A DNA stretch of 26,138 bases, from NCBI GenBank assembly GCA_964371655.1, contig CAYJOD010000088.1, positions 1 to 26,138 on the forward strand, written 5' to 3'. The position numbers were made by a program, and so were the translations under genes. Each line of letters begins with the position of its first letter. The stretch's first letter is position 1. The notes under the pieces were generated by a model. That model saw only the letters and a list, made by a program, of their open reading frames with translations, did no database searches and was not told the origin of the DNA. The stretch is from CAZGSN01 sp964371655. GTDB taxonomy: Bacteria; Desulfobacterota; Binatia; HRBIN30. This document shows positions 6,755-14,965 of this stretch, one piece after another.

Positions 6755-8906
6755 ACCAGGTGCGGTTCGCGCCGTTGGAGGCGTAGCGTTCTCCGGCCGA
6801 CGCGGCGACGACGAAGAGGCTGACCGACGAAGGCGGCAGCGCGGCGGAGAGGCTCGAAGCATCGAGGTTGACGTTGGCCTCGCGAACGATTGCCGAGAGG
6901 TTCTTGGAGCTGTAGCGGTACAGCTGAGCGCTGGCGGCGGAGGAAAATCCGGACAATGAAATCGCGGCACGGGTGGCGACGTCGCGTTTGTTGATCACGA
7001 TGATGGTCAGGGCACCGTCCGAGCTGCGCTTGGCGGCGTGAATCGAAATGGCATCGGAGTCCAGGGTGGTGGCCCCGACGCTGATGTCACCGAACTCACC
7101 GCCGCTGCCGTCGTAGTTGCGATAGATCTGGAAGGCGAAGGCGCCGGGCTGAGCGCGCTTGGGAGGCTTCCAGAGAGTTGCAACGTCGACCCCCTCGCGG
7201 CCGAAGATCCCGAGAATATCGGCCTGCGTCAGGGCACCGTTGATGTCCTCGAGGCCGCCCCAATTGTATTCGCTGATCGCGAGCTTCGTCCCCGGGTAGT
7301 TGCGGTGAACCCAATCGCGCATGCGCGGAATGAGCTGCACCGGCTCGCCGATCCAGCTCTCGTCGGTGTAGCTAGGGTCCCAGAGGGAACGCGTCGAACG
7401 CAACCTCAGGGTCTGTGTCGCCGAGCTTCCCGCGGTTCCGAGCGCGACGCCGGTCGCCTGTGGGTAGTAGTGCAGGTCGAGGTAGTCGAGAAGACGAGTC
7501 CCGGATTGACGTTCGTAGGCCCGCATTTGCTGCAGGTACCACTCGACCAGCGGTACGTTGCCATGCGCCAAACGGTCCTGGGGGTATTTCTTCCACTGCG
7601 AGCCCGACGCCATGTCGAGAGCGGACCAAAAAAACTCGTTCCAACCCCAAGCCACGGGTCCAAACGTCTGCGCCGCAGGGTCGACCGCCTTGATCGCCGC
7701 GGCGTACGTGTAGGTTCGATCACGTAGCTCTTCGTAGGAGGTGGGTGCGGCGTGCACGTCGCGATGCGTCTGCGACCACAGCATGGGCTCGTTATCAAGA
7801 CCGTAGAAACGCACGCCACCGCTGGCTGCGCTTCCGTACTTGCCGACCAAGTGTCGCACCCATTCCTGCACGAAGCTCGCATCGACGGCGACGCTCGTAT
7901 CGGCCGGGTCGTTGTGCGTGATCGGCGCGCCGTTCGCGGCAACGCCATCACCGCAGGTCGTGCTCCAGGGGTCGACGCGGCTTTGTTTGCCGTACTTGGT
8001 CACCCCAAATCCGCACAAGCGACTGCGCGACTTGGCCGTCCAGCCAATCATCGGCACGGTCAGCAAGGTTGCCGTTCCGGTGCGCCGATCCTGCTCGACG
8101 AACTGGTCCGTGGTGGAACCGTGTGGCAGCCGTGCCGCAACGCCGTCCTGGTACGGAATGTTCTCGAAGAACCAGTCCTGGCCGCCATTGGACACGTCCT
8201 TCTGCCAGTTGTAACGCGTGGCCGCGTTACCGCCCCAGCGCCGCACCGGGAGGCGCAGGTCCTTCGCCACATCCTCATCGGCGAAATTCATTCCGTAGAT
8301 CCCAGGACTGATGCGACCGCGTTCGGCTCCGGCATCGACGCGGAGCATTTGCACTTGAGTCGATTCGGCACCCCGACCCGCCGCGGCCGCGTTGCTGCTC
8401 GGGCTGACGAGAGAGACGTCGTCGATGTAGAAGCGGCGCTGCGGATCGGCCGTCAAACTGAACCAGAGAATGTAGTTGATCGTCCGCTGTGGACCGAGCT
8501 CGGCGAGCGGAATGGTCACTTCCGACCATTCGCCGGCCACGGGCGTTACGGTCTGCGAAACGTAACGGCCGCGGTCGACTCCACAGCGAACCTCGATCCG
8601 TTGCCCGCCCAAGGCACCTCCATGAACGAAGAAGTGGAGGGCGGAAAGCTTGCTGACATCGACGGCAGTTTGGGGGCGTAACTCGAGCGCGCTCCAACCT
8701 CCCGTGTAGCTAACACCGATGGCCGCGCGCCCGTCGTGGACGCGATCGACCACATCGAGATCGCGTACCACTCGACCCCATGAACTGTCGTGCCAGCGCG
8801 GGCTCAAGCCGTCGGAGTAGACCCCGATGTGAGCTTGAGCCCGCGCCGCCGTCGCGGCAACGAGAATGGCAATCACGATTGCCTGTTTTCCGCCGCCGGC
8901 CGCCAT
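6738..8906 (-). CDS. Secreted glycoside hydrolase family 44-like enzyme
   Basis: A 722-residue exported protein. Residues 1-23 are a signal peptide (ending AARA). Residues 26-165 form a beta-sandwich-like module (WSALELRPQ, EWSEVTIPLAEL, FYIDDVSLV) of the kind that binds carbohydrate. From about 187 to 705 it resembles GH44 beta-glucanases/xyloglucanases: GIYGMNFAD, RRWGGNAATRYNW, RFYGLDNEPMLW with the likely acid/base Glu373, DYLDLHYYPQ, and LAISEYNWGG with the likely nucleophile Glu546. The C-terminal part returns to beta strands, as in GH44. It probably cleaves beta-1,4 glucans outside the cytoplasm; the exact polymer cannot be read from sequence. Start ATG 8906 precedes the signal peptide, but no strong Shine-Dalgarno is visible. 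The gap upstream to the next gene (8907-9125) shows no other gene. Confidence 0.85.
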   Translation of the reverse strand: MAAGGGKQAIVIAILVAATAARAQAHIGVYSDGLSPRWHDSSWGRVVRDLDVVDRVHDGRAAIGVSYTGGWSALELRPQTAVDVSKLSALHFFVHGGALGGQRIEVRCGVDRGRYVSQTVTPVAGEWSEVTIPLAELGPQRTINYILWFSLTADPQRRFYIDDVSLVSPSSNAAAAGRGAESTQVQMLRVDAGAERGRISPGIYGMNFADEDVAKDLRLPVRRWGGNAATRYNWQKDVSNGGQDWFFENIPYQDGVAARLPHGSTTDQFVEQDRRTGTATLLTVPMIGWTAKSRSRLCGFGVTKYGKQSRVDPWSTTCGDGVAANGAPITHNDPADTSVAVDASFVQEWVRHLVGKYGSAASGGVRFYGLDNEPMLWSQTHRDVHAAPTSYEELRDRTYTYAAAIKAVDPAAQTFGPVAWGWNEFFWSALDMASGSQWKKYPQDRLAHGNVPLVEWYLQQMRAYERQSGTRLLDYLDLHYYPQATGVALGTAGSSATQTLRLRSTRSLWDPSYTDESWIGEPVQLIPRMRDWVHRNYPGTKLAISEYNWGGLEDINGALTQADILGIFGREGVDVATLWKPPKRAQPGAFAFQIYRNYDGSGGEFGDISVGATTLDSDAISIHAAKRSSDGALTIIVINKRDVATRAAISLSGFSSAASAQLYRYSSKNLSAIVREANVNLDASSLSAALPPSSVSLFVVAASAGERYASNGANRTWSTRLR

Positions 8907-9125
8907 GGCGATGAAACCAATGCGGCCGGCGTGCCATGGTGCGTGAGATCAGCACCTGCACATATATGGTAGCCCTATGGCTGAGATCAGCAGAAGCTCG
9001 CGTTGCAGTTTCAACGCCAGCGCTACAAAAGCGACGATACGATCACTTCCGATCGTGGCCCTTGGCCCTTCGATCCTTGACCTCAGGGTGATCGGGGCGC
9101 GTTGTGTAGTCTGAGAAGAATTGGC

Positions 9126-10214
9126 TCAGCCTTCGAGGAGCTCGGTGGCCTCGAGATCGAGTATGTGGGCGCCGTGACGGCGCGCCATCGTCAGAAACAT
9201 CTCGTCGCCGCGCTCCGTCTGCACCACCATCATCGAGGCGGCAATCGCCATGAGCAGGCCGCTAAATGCGTAGCGGCGATAATCCTGCCAGCAGCGATCC
9301 CAGGAGAAACCCTCGACGCCGCCGCGCCGCAGCGCCTCGTAGTAGTGTCGCAGCAAGTCGCGCTCGTGCTGGCGCCGTTCTTCGACCGGTAATCCGGCGC
9401 CCAGGAAGTACGAGGCATCAGCGACTGGCGGCCCCCACACCACGGTCTGCCAATCGACGATGGCAAGCGGGCAGATACTGCCGGCGACGCCGAATAGCAT
9501 GTTGTCGAGCCGATAATCGCCGTGCTGGATGCTGAAGGGACCCTCGCGGTGGCTCATCCAGGGTACCAGGCCCGCGACCAATTTCTCCCCGAGGGTGATG
9601 TGTTCGGGCTGCAAACGTGCGCCGTAACGCTCGACGAACCCGGGGAACAAGGCCGGCAGGAAGCCACTGACGAGCGCGAGCGACTCCGGCGTATTGCGGT
9701 TCAGCCAAGGCAACTGTGCCAGGCTCGCGTCGGCCCAGCGCGGGGCATGCAGCTTGGCCAGCTCTTCGAGCGCCAAAGCGGCCTGGTCTACCGAGCAACC
9801 CGAGAGCTGGTCTCCCTGGCGACAGGGCGTCATGTCTTCGAGCACCAACACGAACTCGCCGGTACCGAGATCGATGTCGCCGAAGTAGCAGGCGGGCATC
9901 CGGATGTTGACGGTCTTTGCGATCTGGCTGTAAAAATTGACCTCGACCTCGTAAATGCGCATGGCCAGTCCGGTGGCTCGGCTGGTGGGGTCAGCCGAGG
10001 CGAACTTGCACACCACGGACGGCGGCGCGCCCTCGGCGTCACGATCATACGCAAGGGCGTAGCGCACGCTGGTACCCATCTGGCCGGTACCGACCTGCTC
10101 GGATGTCAGCGCTACGACCCGCCCCTCGCGCAGTCGCTGCGCGGCACGTAGGACATCCGTCAGCCACTCGGGGGTGACCTCGGCGGGCGTTCTCAGCAGC
10201 TGCGGCGTGTTCAT
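9126..10214 (-). CDS. Phosphotransferase (APH/EcKinase-like) family protein
   Basis: A 362-residue cytoplasmic protein of the aminoglycoside phosphotransferase/choline kinase-like superfamily. Kinase features: VVCKFA with likely ATP lysine Lys70, the Brenner box IQHGDYRLDNMLF (catalytic Asp233, metal-binding Asn238), and AIVDWQ with Asp254 in place of the DFG aspartate. The extended middle (NFYSQIA, EDMTPCRQGDQ) resembles the ecdysteroid-kinase-like/DUF1679 branch found in many environmental bacteria next to CoA and lipid genes. The substrate is unknown; resistance to aminoglycosides should not be assumed. The frame is open upstream to 10322, but ATG 10214 has GGAGG 10 bases before it and the extra 36 residues look non-coding, so I start at 10214. 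Confidence 0.8.
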   Translation of the reverse strand: MNTPQLLRTPAEVTPEWLTDVLRAAQRLREGRVVALTSEQVGTGQMGTSVRYALAYDRDAEGAPPSVVCKFASADPTSRATGLAMRIYEVEVNFYSQIAKTVNIRMPACYFGDIDLGTGEFVLVLEDMTPCRQGDQLSGCSVDQAALALEELAKLHAPRWADASLAQLPWLNRNTPESLALVSGFLPALFPGFVERYGARLQPEHITLGEKLVAGLVPWMSHREGPFSIQHGDYRLDNMLFGVAGSICPLAIVDWQTVVWGPPVADASYFLGAGLPVEERRQHERDLLRHYYEALRRGGVEGFSWDRCWQDYRRYAFSGLLMAIAASMMVVQTERGDEMFLTMARRHGAHILDLEATELLEG

Positions 10215-10493
10215 GCGGGGATGGCCTCCGGCTGTGCAATCATGGCAGGCCCGATTCCGTCCAGGTCCATGGCCAGCCACGGCACGGTGTCGTTCATGCC
10301 CCCCGATTAAGCACAGAGCCAAGTCGGCGGCTACGGAGGCGGCGCATTTCTATGTGCCTAGTTCACGAGCTCGAATCTGTGCCACCGCGCCTCAAATCTG
10401 GGTCGTGGTTGCAGGCCTCAGCAGTCCATAATCCATTGGAAGACGTCTTCCTTGGAGACTGTCGATTTTCTCCGCACCTGGCGGTCGCTCGGA
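10215..10493. other. Gene-free gap between divergent genes
   Basis: Together with the palindrome and leader that follow, this separates the - strand phosphotransferase gene from the + strand redoxin gene. I found no reading frame with family resemblance, no tRNA-like fold and no clear promoter on either strand. A palindromic GAAGACGTCTTC motif lies at about 10439-10450. Confidence 0.4.
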
Positions 10494-10597
10494 GAATGGA
10501 AAACAGGAAACCGGAAACCGAAAATGGAAGACCGGCCTTTCTGCGTGAGTATTGCCCAGTTTCCGGTTCCCGGTTTTCCGTTTCCTGTTTTCCATTC
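10494..10597. repeat. Purine/pyrimidine-biased inverted repeat
   Basis: Perfect 17-base arms, GAATGGAAAACAGGAAA at 10494-10510 and its complement at 10581-10597, continue inward as imperfect GGAAACCGG/CCGGTTCC pairing. One arm is almost purely purine on the + strand and the other almost purely pyrimidine. The element ends 64 bases before the redoxin start codon, so it lies in or just before that gene's leader. The frame running through it is an upstream extension of the redoxin frame and looks non-coding. Confidence 0.75.
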
Positions 10598-10661
10598 GGA
10601 CTTATCGACACTCTCCTTGCCGGGTGGAAACGACTCGCGTCACCAGGCTATGCTGGCATCT

Positions 10662-11267
10662 ATGAAGAAATCGATAGTGCTTGCCGTAGTGCTGGCCGCT
10701 CGTGTGGGTGTCGCCGAACCAACACCGCCGCTCGCTCCAGCACCGGTGCCAACGGCACAGGATCGTGCGGTCGGGCAGAAAGTTCCGGAGTTTACGGCTG
10801 AGCTGCTCGACGTGGCCAAGGACCCGCCGGCGAGCACTGCGTTTGATTCGAACAAGGTGAAGAAGATCACCACCTACATCTTCGTCGGAACGCACTGCCC
10901 GGCGACGCAAGCTTACATCGAGCGCTTCCGAGGCATCGAGCAACAATTCGGGCCGAAGGGCGTGCAGGTGATCTATATCTATCCGAATGGCGACGACGTG
11001 CATGACGTCAAGATCGCCTTTCATCGCAATGCGAAGCTAAGCGGCAAACTGGTCGACGACCAAGGTGGGCGCCTGGCGAAATTGTTCAAGGCCGAGCGCA
11101 CCTCCGAGCTTTTCCTCGCCGACAAGAAAGGAAACATTGTCTTTCACGGCGCCGTGGATGACGACCGCGATGCGACCAAGGTAGACAAGCACTACCTCGC
11201 CGATGCTCTTAACGAGGTTCTAGCCTCCAAGCCGGTGACGGTGGCCTTCTCGAAAGTCTTTGCTTGA
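10662..11267 (+). CDS. Exported redoxin (AhpC/TSA, TlpA-like) with one cysteine
   Basis: A 201-residue protein with a thioredoxin fold. Residues 1-18 are a signal peptide (MKKSIVLAVVLAARVGVA), so it acts outside the cytoplasm. A Pro-rich linker (19-32) follows, then VGQKVPEF, typical of the start of redoxin domains. The active-site region is YIFVGTHCPATQAYIERF with Cys79; a CPxT pattern has no second cysteine, and Cys79 is the only cysteine in the chain. The end of the fold is seen in TSELFLADKKGNIVFHGAVDD. It would behave as a one-cysteine peroxiredoxin or thiol protein. The frame extends upstream to 10452 through a palindrome; I chose ATG 10662 because a canonical signal peptide starts there. 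Confidence 0.75.
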   Translation: MKKSIVLAVVLAARVGVAEPTPPLAPAPVPTAQDRAVGQKVPEFTAELLDVAKDPPASTAFDSNKVKKITTYIFVGTHCPATQAYIERFRGIEQQFGPKGVQVIYIYPNGDDVHDVKIAFHRNAKLSGKLVDDQGGRLAKLFKAERTSELFLADKKGNIVFHGAVDDDRDATKVDKHYLADALNEVLASKPVTVAFSKVFA

Positions 11268-11623
11268 GGGATCCATTCCTAACGCTGCCAGTTTGGCGGC
11301 GCCTCATTTCGTTGAGTCTGGAAGCGACGGTTGTTTCGCGGTGTGGGGGCGAACACGGTTGGGCGCGATCGGTCTGCACATAGCCTCGGCTGTAGATGGC
11401 TTTGCACGGCAATTCACTTGTGAGGCGTCCGTGCCCTTGCCCCTGCCCGAATTCGCACAGTTGTTCCCCAAACCCTGCCGGGCATGGGCAACGGCTAGGG
11501 CGCGGGCAAGAAATTGGCGTACAAGACCGTTGTAGATCGAGATCTCTTGCGGTAATCGCCAACCGGCGTGCCAGGATCGGCGGCCCCCTTGGCGAAACGC
11601 AACTTGCGAAGTAAGAGGCAAGC
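11268..11623. other. Gene-free gap with C-rich imperfect palindrome
   Basis: Between the redoxin stop and the small exported protein I see no credible gene. Around 11428-11520, tracts such as GCCCTTGCCCCTGCCC face GGGCATGGGC and GGGCGCGGGC, an imperfect inverted repeat similar in style to the other intergenic elements. Short overlapping frames on both strands have no recognisable content. A promoter for the following three-gene operon should lie in 11520-11610, but no consensus box is clear. Confidence 0.4.
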
Positions 11624-11968
11624 ATGAAAACGCATCGAGACACTCTCTGCCAGGCAGCTTGCATCGCGGTGCTCGTGTCCCTGACGGCGGTGAGCGGCAG
11701 CTACGCGGCGCCCGCCGGACAGATCCGACGCGATGTCATCGAGGTCGCGCAAGCGCCGGATAGCGCGCCGCGCGAGCTCGAGCCCCGTTACCAGCCGGTC
11801 CCGCCGCAGGAGAAGAGCTGGTACAACAGCAGCTATCTCTTTGGGGCGACTCGTGGCGTGGCCGGCTCGACGATGGTGCCTGCCGCCAAGGTTTCGCTGT
11901 TCTTGTTGACAGTACCGTTCGACCTAGTGACGCTGCCGATTGCGGCGATCGGAGGACTATTCGGATGA
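11624..11968 (+). CDS. Small exported protein heading the LpoB/COG3014 operon
   Basis: A 114-residue protein. AGAGG ends 5 bases before ATG 11624. Residues 1-28 are a signal peptide ending SYAA. The mature chain has a Pro-rich stretch (ELEPRYQPVPPQEKSWYNSS) and then a conserved-looking glycine/hydrophobic end (LFGATRGVAGSTMVPAAKVS, FLLTVPFDLVTLPIAAIGG) that may insert in or lie on a membrane. It overlaps the LpoB-like gene by four bases (ATGA), so translation is coupled. I do not recognise a named family. Its position suggests a partner of the two lipoproteins downstream. Confidence 0.7.
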   Translation: MKTHRDTLCQAACIAVLVSLTAVSGSYAAPAGQIRRDVIEVAQAPDSAPRELEPRYQPVPPQEKSWYNSSYLFGATRGVAGSTMVPAAKVSLFLLTVPFDLVTLPIAAIGGLFG

Positions 11969-12612
11969 GATACTTGGGTCAGAGGCGAGTCGATGTGATT
12001 CGCGGTGTCCGTTGTCTTTCCGCCCTCGCCCTTGCGGGGCTTGTGGCGGCAGGGGCAGGCTGCGCGGCGCGTGCGACGCGCGGCGGGGAGGGCACGGAGA
12101 ACCCGAACCTCGATCGGCCGGCTCTAAGCGTCACGCTCGACCGCGACGACATCACCTATTTGGTGGCCGATTACCTCAAGCGTCTCGAGGCATCACCCTT
12201 CTGGCAGGAGACCGTGCAGGGTGCGTCGAAGCCACCGGTCGTCGCCATCTGGCCGATCCAGAACTCAACGACGCAGCACTTGGACGAGCAGATGCTGACG
12301 TTGCTGTCATCGATCGAGACGTCGCTGATCAACACCGGTCGCGTTCGCGTCGTCGACCGTAGCAGCCAAGACTCGCTGGCACGCGAGATCGGGGTGCAAC
12401 AGGGCGCGGCGTACGATCCGCGCACGGCCCAGCGCATGGGCAAGCAACTGGGCGCCCAGTACTTCTTCACCGGCAAGATCACTTCGGTCGACGAACGACT
12501 GAACAAGACCCGCCGCGTGCAGTACACCTTGTTTCTGCAAGTCATCGAGATTGAGACTGGCTTGATTCGCTTCCAAAACGAAGTGGCGCGTTCGAAGGCA
12601 CTGGAGGGGTAG
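11965..12612 (+). CDS. LpoB-like lipoprotein (penicillin-binding protein activator family)
   Basis: A 215-residue lipoprotein. The signal sequence ends in the lipobox LVAAGAGC with Cys33 as the lipidated residue. The folded part matches the LpoB/CsgG-like domain: PVVAIWPIQNSTTQHLDEQM, SSIETSLINTGRVRVVDRSS, GKQLGAQYFFTGKITSV and LQVIEIETGLIRFQNEVARS. In enterobacteria LpoB sits in the outer membrane and activates the peptidoglycan synthase PBP1b; that partner is not in this window, so the target is inferred. GGAGG lies 9 bases before the ATG, inside the end of the preceding gene. A COG3014-like lipoprotein follows, the usual companion of this type of LpoB in many Gram-negatives. Confidence 0.8.
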   Translation: MRYLGQRRVDVIRGVRCLSALALAGLVAAGAGCAARATRGGEGTENPNLDRPALSVTLDRDDITYLVADYLKRLEASPFWQETVQGASKPPVVAIWPIQNSTTQHLDEQMLTLLSSIETSLINTGRVRVVDRSSQDSLAREIGVQQGAAYDPRTAQRMGKQLGAQYFFTGKITSVDERLNKTRRVQYTLFLQVIEIETGLIRFQNEVARSKALEG

Positions 12613-12745
12613 GCCCCTCCCGGAGAGAGCGTCGACGGGCGCCAACGCACACGCACGACGGATCATAGACGAGGCGTAGTGCTTCAGACGGGCCGTGCCT
12701 GCGACCTGTCCTCGGGGTTCCGTGTTCTGCGACGAGGGGAGATCG

Positions 12746-14068
12746 ATGCCGCGACTGGCGCTGGTTGTGTTGCTGGTGGCGACGGCTTCGGGCTGTGCCA
12801 CGTACATCGATCATCTGAACAAGGCGACGGGTTCGGCGTCGGCCGGCAACTACGAGGAAGCCGTTTCGGAAATGAATCGCGTCCTCGGGGTCGGATCCAG
12901 CGACGAGTTGCCCAGCCAGTGGAGCGGCGATCGCCCGCTAACGGTGCTCGAACGGGCCTCGCTGCAGCAGGCGCAGGCGCGTTTCCGCGGCGCCTCGCGC
13001 GATCTGTCCGCAGCCGAGGAGCAGTTGGAGCTGCTCGACTTGAAGACCGATCCGGTCGGTGCGCTCGGTAGTTACATCTACAGCGATAGCGTCAAGACGT
13101 ATCTGACGCCGCCGACCGAGCGCTTGGCGCTCAACGCGATCAACTTGTTGAACTTCCTTGCCGTCGGCGATCTTGATGGCGCCGCGGTCGAAGCCCGGCG
13201 CTTTCAGGTGATGCGCGAGTACCTGGCGTCGAAGGACATCCAAGCGGATGGTCCGGCGACGCTCGGAACGTATCTGGCCGGCTTCGTGTTCGAACGTCGC
13301 GGCGAAGGGGACCGGGCCTTGCGCTACTACGACGAAGCCCTGGCGGGTGGCCGGATCGAGTCGCTCGGCGGACCAATCGCGAGATTGGCCCGATCCAATC
13401 CGTATCGAGGATCGCGCCTATCCGAGGTGTTGGCGCGCAACCCGGCGGCGAAGGCTGACGCGGCCCCGGAGTCCGAGTTGCTGGTTGTGCTGAGCATCGG
13501 CCGTGTACCGCATCGCGAGCCGAAGCGCATTCCGGTCGGTGCGGCGGTGTCTCTGGCCGGGACGTATGTCAGCGGCGACGTCAACTTTCTCAAATACGGC
13601 GCGACCAAAGTCGTGGTGTACCCCGAGCTTGTGTCGACGCCGAGCGTGCTTGGTGCGGCTGCGGTCGATGTCGACGGCGCGGCGGTACAGGTCGAAGAGC
13701 TAACCGATCTCGGCGCCGCGATTCGCAAGGAGTACGACGAGCTGAAGCCGAAGATCATCGCGGCAGCGTTGACGCGCATGGCGGCGCGGGCGGGCGTGGC
13801 AGAAGGCGTACGCGCGGCAGGGCGCCAAAAAGGCGACGTGTTGGGCGATATTCTGAGCATTCTGTTCGAGTCGGCGCTGGTCGCGTTGGATCGTCCCGAC
13901 ACGCGCTCATGGACGATGCTGCCGGAGCATGTCCTGGTTGCGCGCGTGCCGGTGACGCAAGGGACGCACAGGGTCGCCGTGAGCTTCGGCGGCAGCACCA
14001 GCCGTACCGTTTCGGTCGACGTGCCGCGCACCGGGTATGCTGCGGTCGTTGTCACCGAGCCGCGCTAA
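12746..14068 (+). CDS. COG3014-like lipoprotein
   Basis: A 440-residue lipoprotein. The frame opens earlier (12695), but ATG 12746 has GAGGGGA at 12733-12739 and begins a clean lipoprotein signal, MPRLALVVLLVATASGC, with Cys17. Residues 18-240 are helical and TPR-like (AGNYEEAVSEMNRVLG, LSAAEEQLELLDLK, DGAAVEARRFQVM, RGEGDRALRYYDEAL). Residues 245-440 are a mixed domain with LLVVLSIGRVPHREPKRIPV and the C-terminal SWTMLPEHVLVARVPVTQGT, both typical of the uncharacterised COG3014 family. It is 133 bases after the LpoB-like gene on the same strand. The family is recurrently linked to LpoB-type genes; its molecular role is unknown. Confidence 0.75.
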   Translation: MPRLALVVLLVATASGCATYIDHLNKATGSASAGNYEEAVSEMNRVLGVGSSDELPSQWSGDRPLTVLERASLQQAQARFRGASRDLSAAEEQLELLDLKTDPVGALGSYIYSDSVKTYLTPPTERLALNAINLLNFLAVGDLDGAAVEARRFQVMREYLASKDIQADGPATLGTYLAGFVFERRGEGDRALRYYDEALAGGRIESLGGPIARLARSNPYRGSRLSEVLARNPAAKADAAPESELLVVLSIGRVPHREPKRIPVGAAVSLAGTYVSGDVNFLKYGATKVVVYPELVSTPSVLGAAAVDVDGAAVQVEELTDLGAAIRKEYDELKPKIIAAALTRMAARAGVAEGVRAAGRQKGDVLGDILSILFESALVALDRPDTRSWTMLPEHVLVARVPVTQGTHRVAVSFGGSTSRTVSVDVPRTGYAAVVVTEPR

Positions 14069-14241
14069 CCGAAAGTTGTCTTGGGCGAAGTCCTGCCGCG
14101 CTCGGGCGGATAGCCCGTATTCGCTGCAAGTTGGACATGCCGTCTAGATATTGATGCGCCGGGACACGCCGCACGGCTGGCGAAGGAAATCGACTCTGTC
14201 TGAGACTGGACAGAATTTCTGGCCACAGGTAGAGTCGTGCC

Positions 14242-14460
14242 ATGAAACAGATCGGCGCCGCACAGTTCAAGCAGGAGTGTCTCTCCGTCCTCGACCGACT
14301 GAGTCCGGAGGGAATCATCATCACGAAGCACGGTCGTCCGGTGGCGAAGCTCATTCCAGTCGGCGCAGACTCAGCCAGCATGATCGGGTCCTTGAAGGGG
14401 AAGCTGAAGATTCACGGCGATGTTCTCTCAACCGGGCTGCGCTGGCATGCTCAACCTTGA
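14242..14460 (+). CDS. Phd/YefM-type antitoxin
   Basis: A 72-residue protein with the Phd/YefM N-terminal DNA-binding pattern: MKQIGAAQFKQECLSVLDRL, then IIITKHGRPVAKLIPV. In this family the N-terminal domain dimerises and binds the operator, while the C-terminal tail (here GSLKGKLKIHGDVLSTGLRW) wraps the toxin. The toxin frame starts at 14447 and overlaps its last 14 bases, the usual coupled arrangement. It probably represses its own promoter, which should lie in 14069-14241; I could not identify the operator. Confidence 0.85.
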   Translation: MKQIGAAQFKQECLSVLDRLSPEGIIITKHGRPVAKLIPVGADSASMIGSLKGKLKIHGDVLSTGLRWHAQP

Positions 14461-14809
14461 TACCCACATCCTCTTGCACGCCCTGACCGGGGAGCTCACC
14501 GCCAAGGAAGCACGGCTCCTTGGGGGTGATACCTGGAGCATCTCAGCGATTGTGCTTTGGGAGATCGCCAAGCTAGCGCAGCTCGGGCGCATCGACGTCG
14601 ACTTGGACGGCGTCGAGCTGACACGCGCGCTGGCGCGGGTGCACACCTGGCCGATCACCTTGGAGATCTGCCGTGCGCTCCGTACGCTCGACTTTCGCAG
14701 CGACCCCGCTGATGAGCTCATCGCGGCAACGAGCATCGTCCATCGGGTGCCACTTGTCACGCGTGACCGTATCATCCGGAAGTCACGCCGCGTCCCGCTG
14801 GTCGGCTGA
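14447..14809 (+). CDS. PIN-domain (VapC-like) toxin
   Basis: A 120-residue PIN-domain protein, probably a metal-dependent RNase held inactive by the upstream antitoxin. The acidic residues expected in the active site are present: Asp5 (MLNLDTHILLHAL), Glu39 (SAIVLWEIAKLA), Asp89 (DFRSDPADELIAATSI) and Asp107 (VPLVTRDRII). The order and spacing match type II PIN toxins that pair with Phd-like antitoxins. The frame opens at 14420, but ATG 14447 begins at the conserved LDTH motif and gives the normal length. It is complete, so the module may be active. Confidence 0.85.
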   Translation: MLNLDTHILLHALTGELTAKEARLLGGDTWSISAIVLWEIAKLAQLGRIDVDLDGVELTRALARVHTWPITLEICRALRTLDFRSDPADELIAATSIVHRVPLVTRDRIIRKSRRVPLVG

Positions 14810-14831
14810 AGCGACAGCGCCACAATAGAGT

Positions 14832-14922
14832 GGACAGGCTACTTTTCGGGCGCCAGTGCATTTTGGAACCGCGCAACTTCGCCAGGTGGCGGTAAAGCCG
14901 CTGCCAGAAAAGTAGCCTGTCC
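14832..14922. repeat. REPIN-like inverted repeat
   Basis: Perfect 16-base arms, GGACAGGCTACTTTTC at 14832-14847 and its complement at 14907-14922, enclose 59 bases that include a short GCGG/CCGC hairpin at 14889-14901. It lies between two convergent genes (toxin on +, cytochrome on -), where such elements often accumulate, and could serve as a two-way terminator. No transposase is in the window. Confidence 0.8.
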
Positions 14923-14965
14923 CCTTTTCTTGAGGCTCAGGAGGCTATGATGATGGCAGTGGTTG

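Noticed and set aside
7752..8681. 309-residue open frame on the + strand opposite the GH44 gene
   Set aside because: Antisense to the catalytic and N-terminal domains of a well-supported enzyme; no recognisable domain.
10452..10661. 70-residue N-terminal extension of the redoxin frame
   Set aside because: It runs through a palindrome and lacks coding character; a clean signal peptide starts at 10662.
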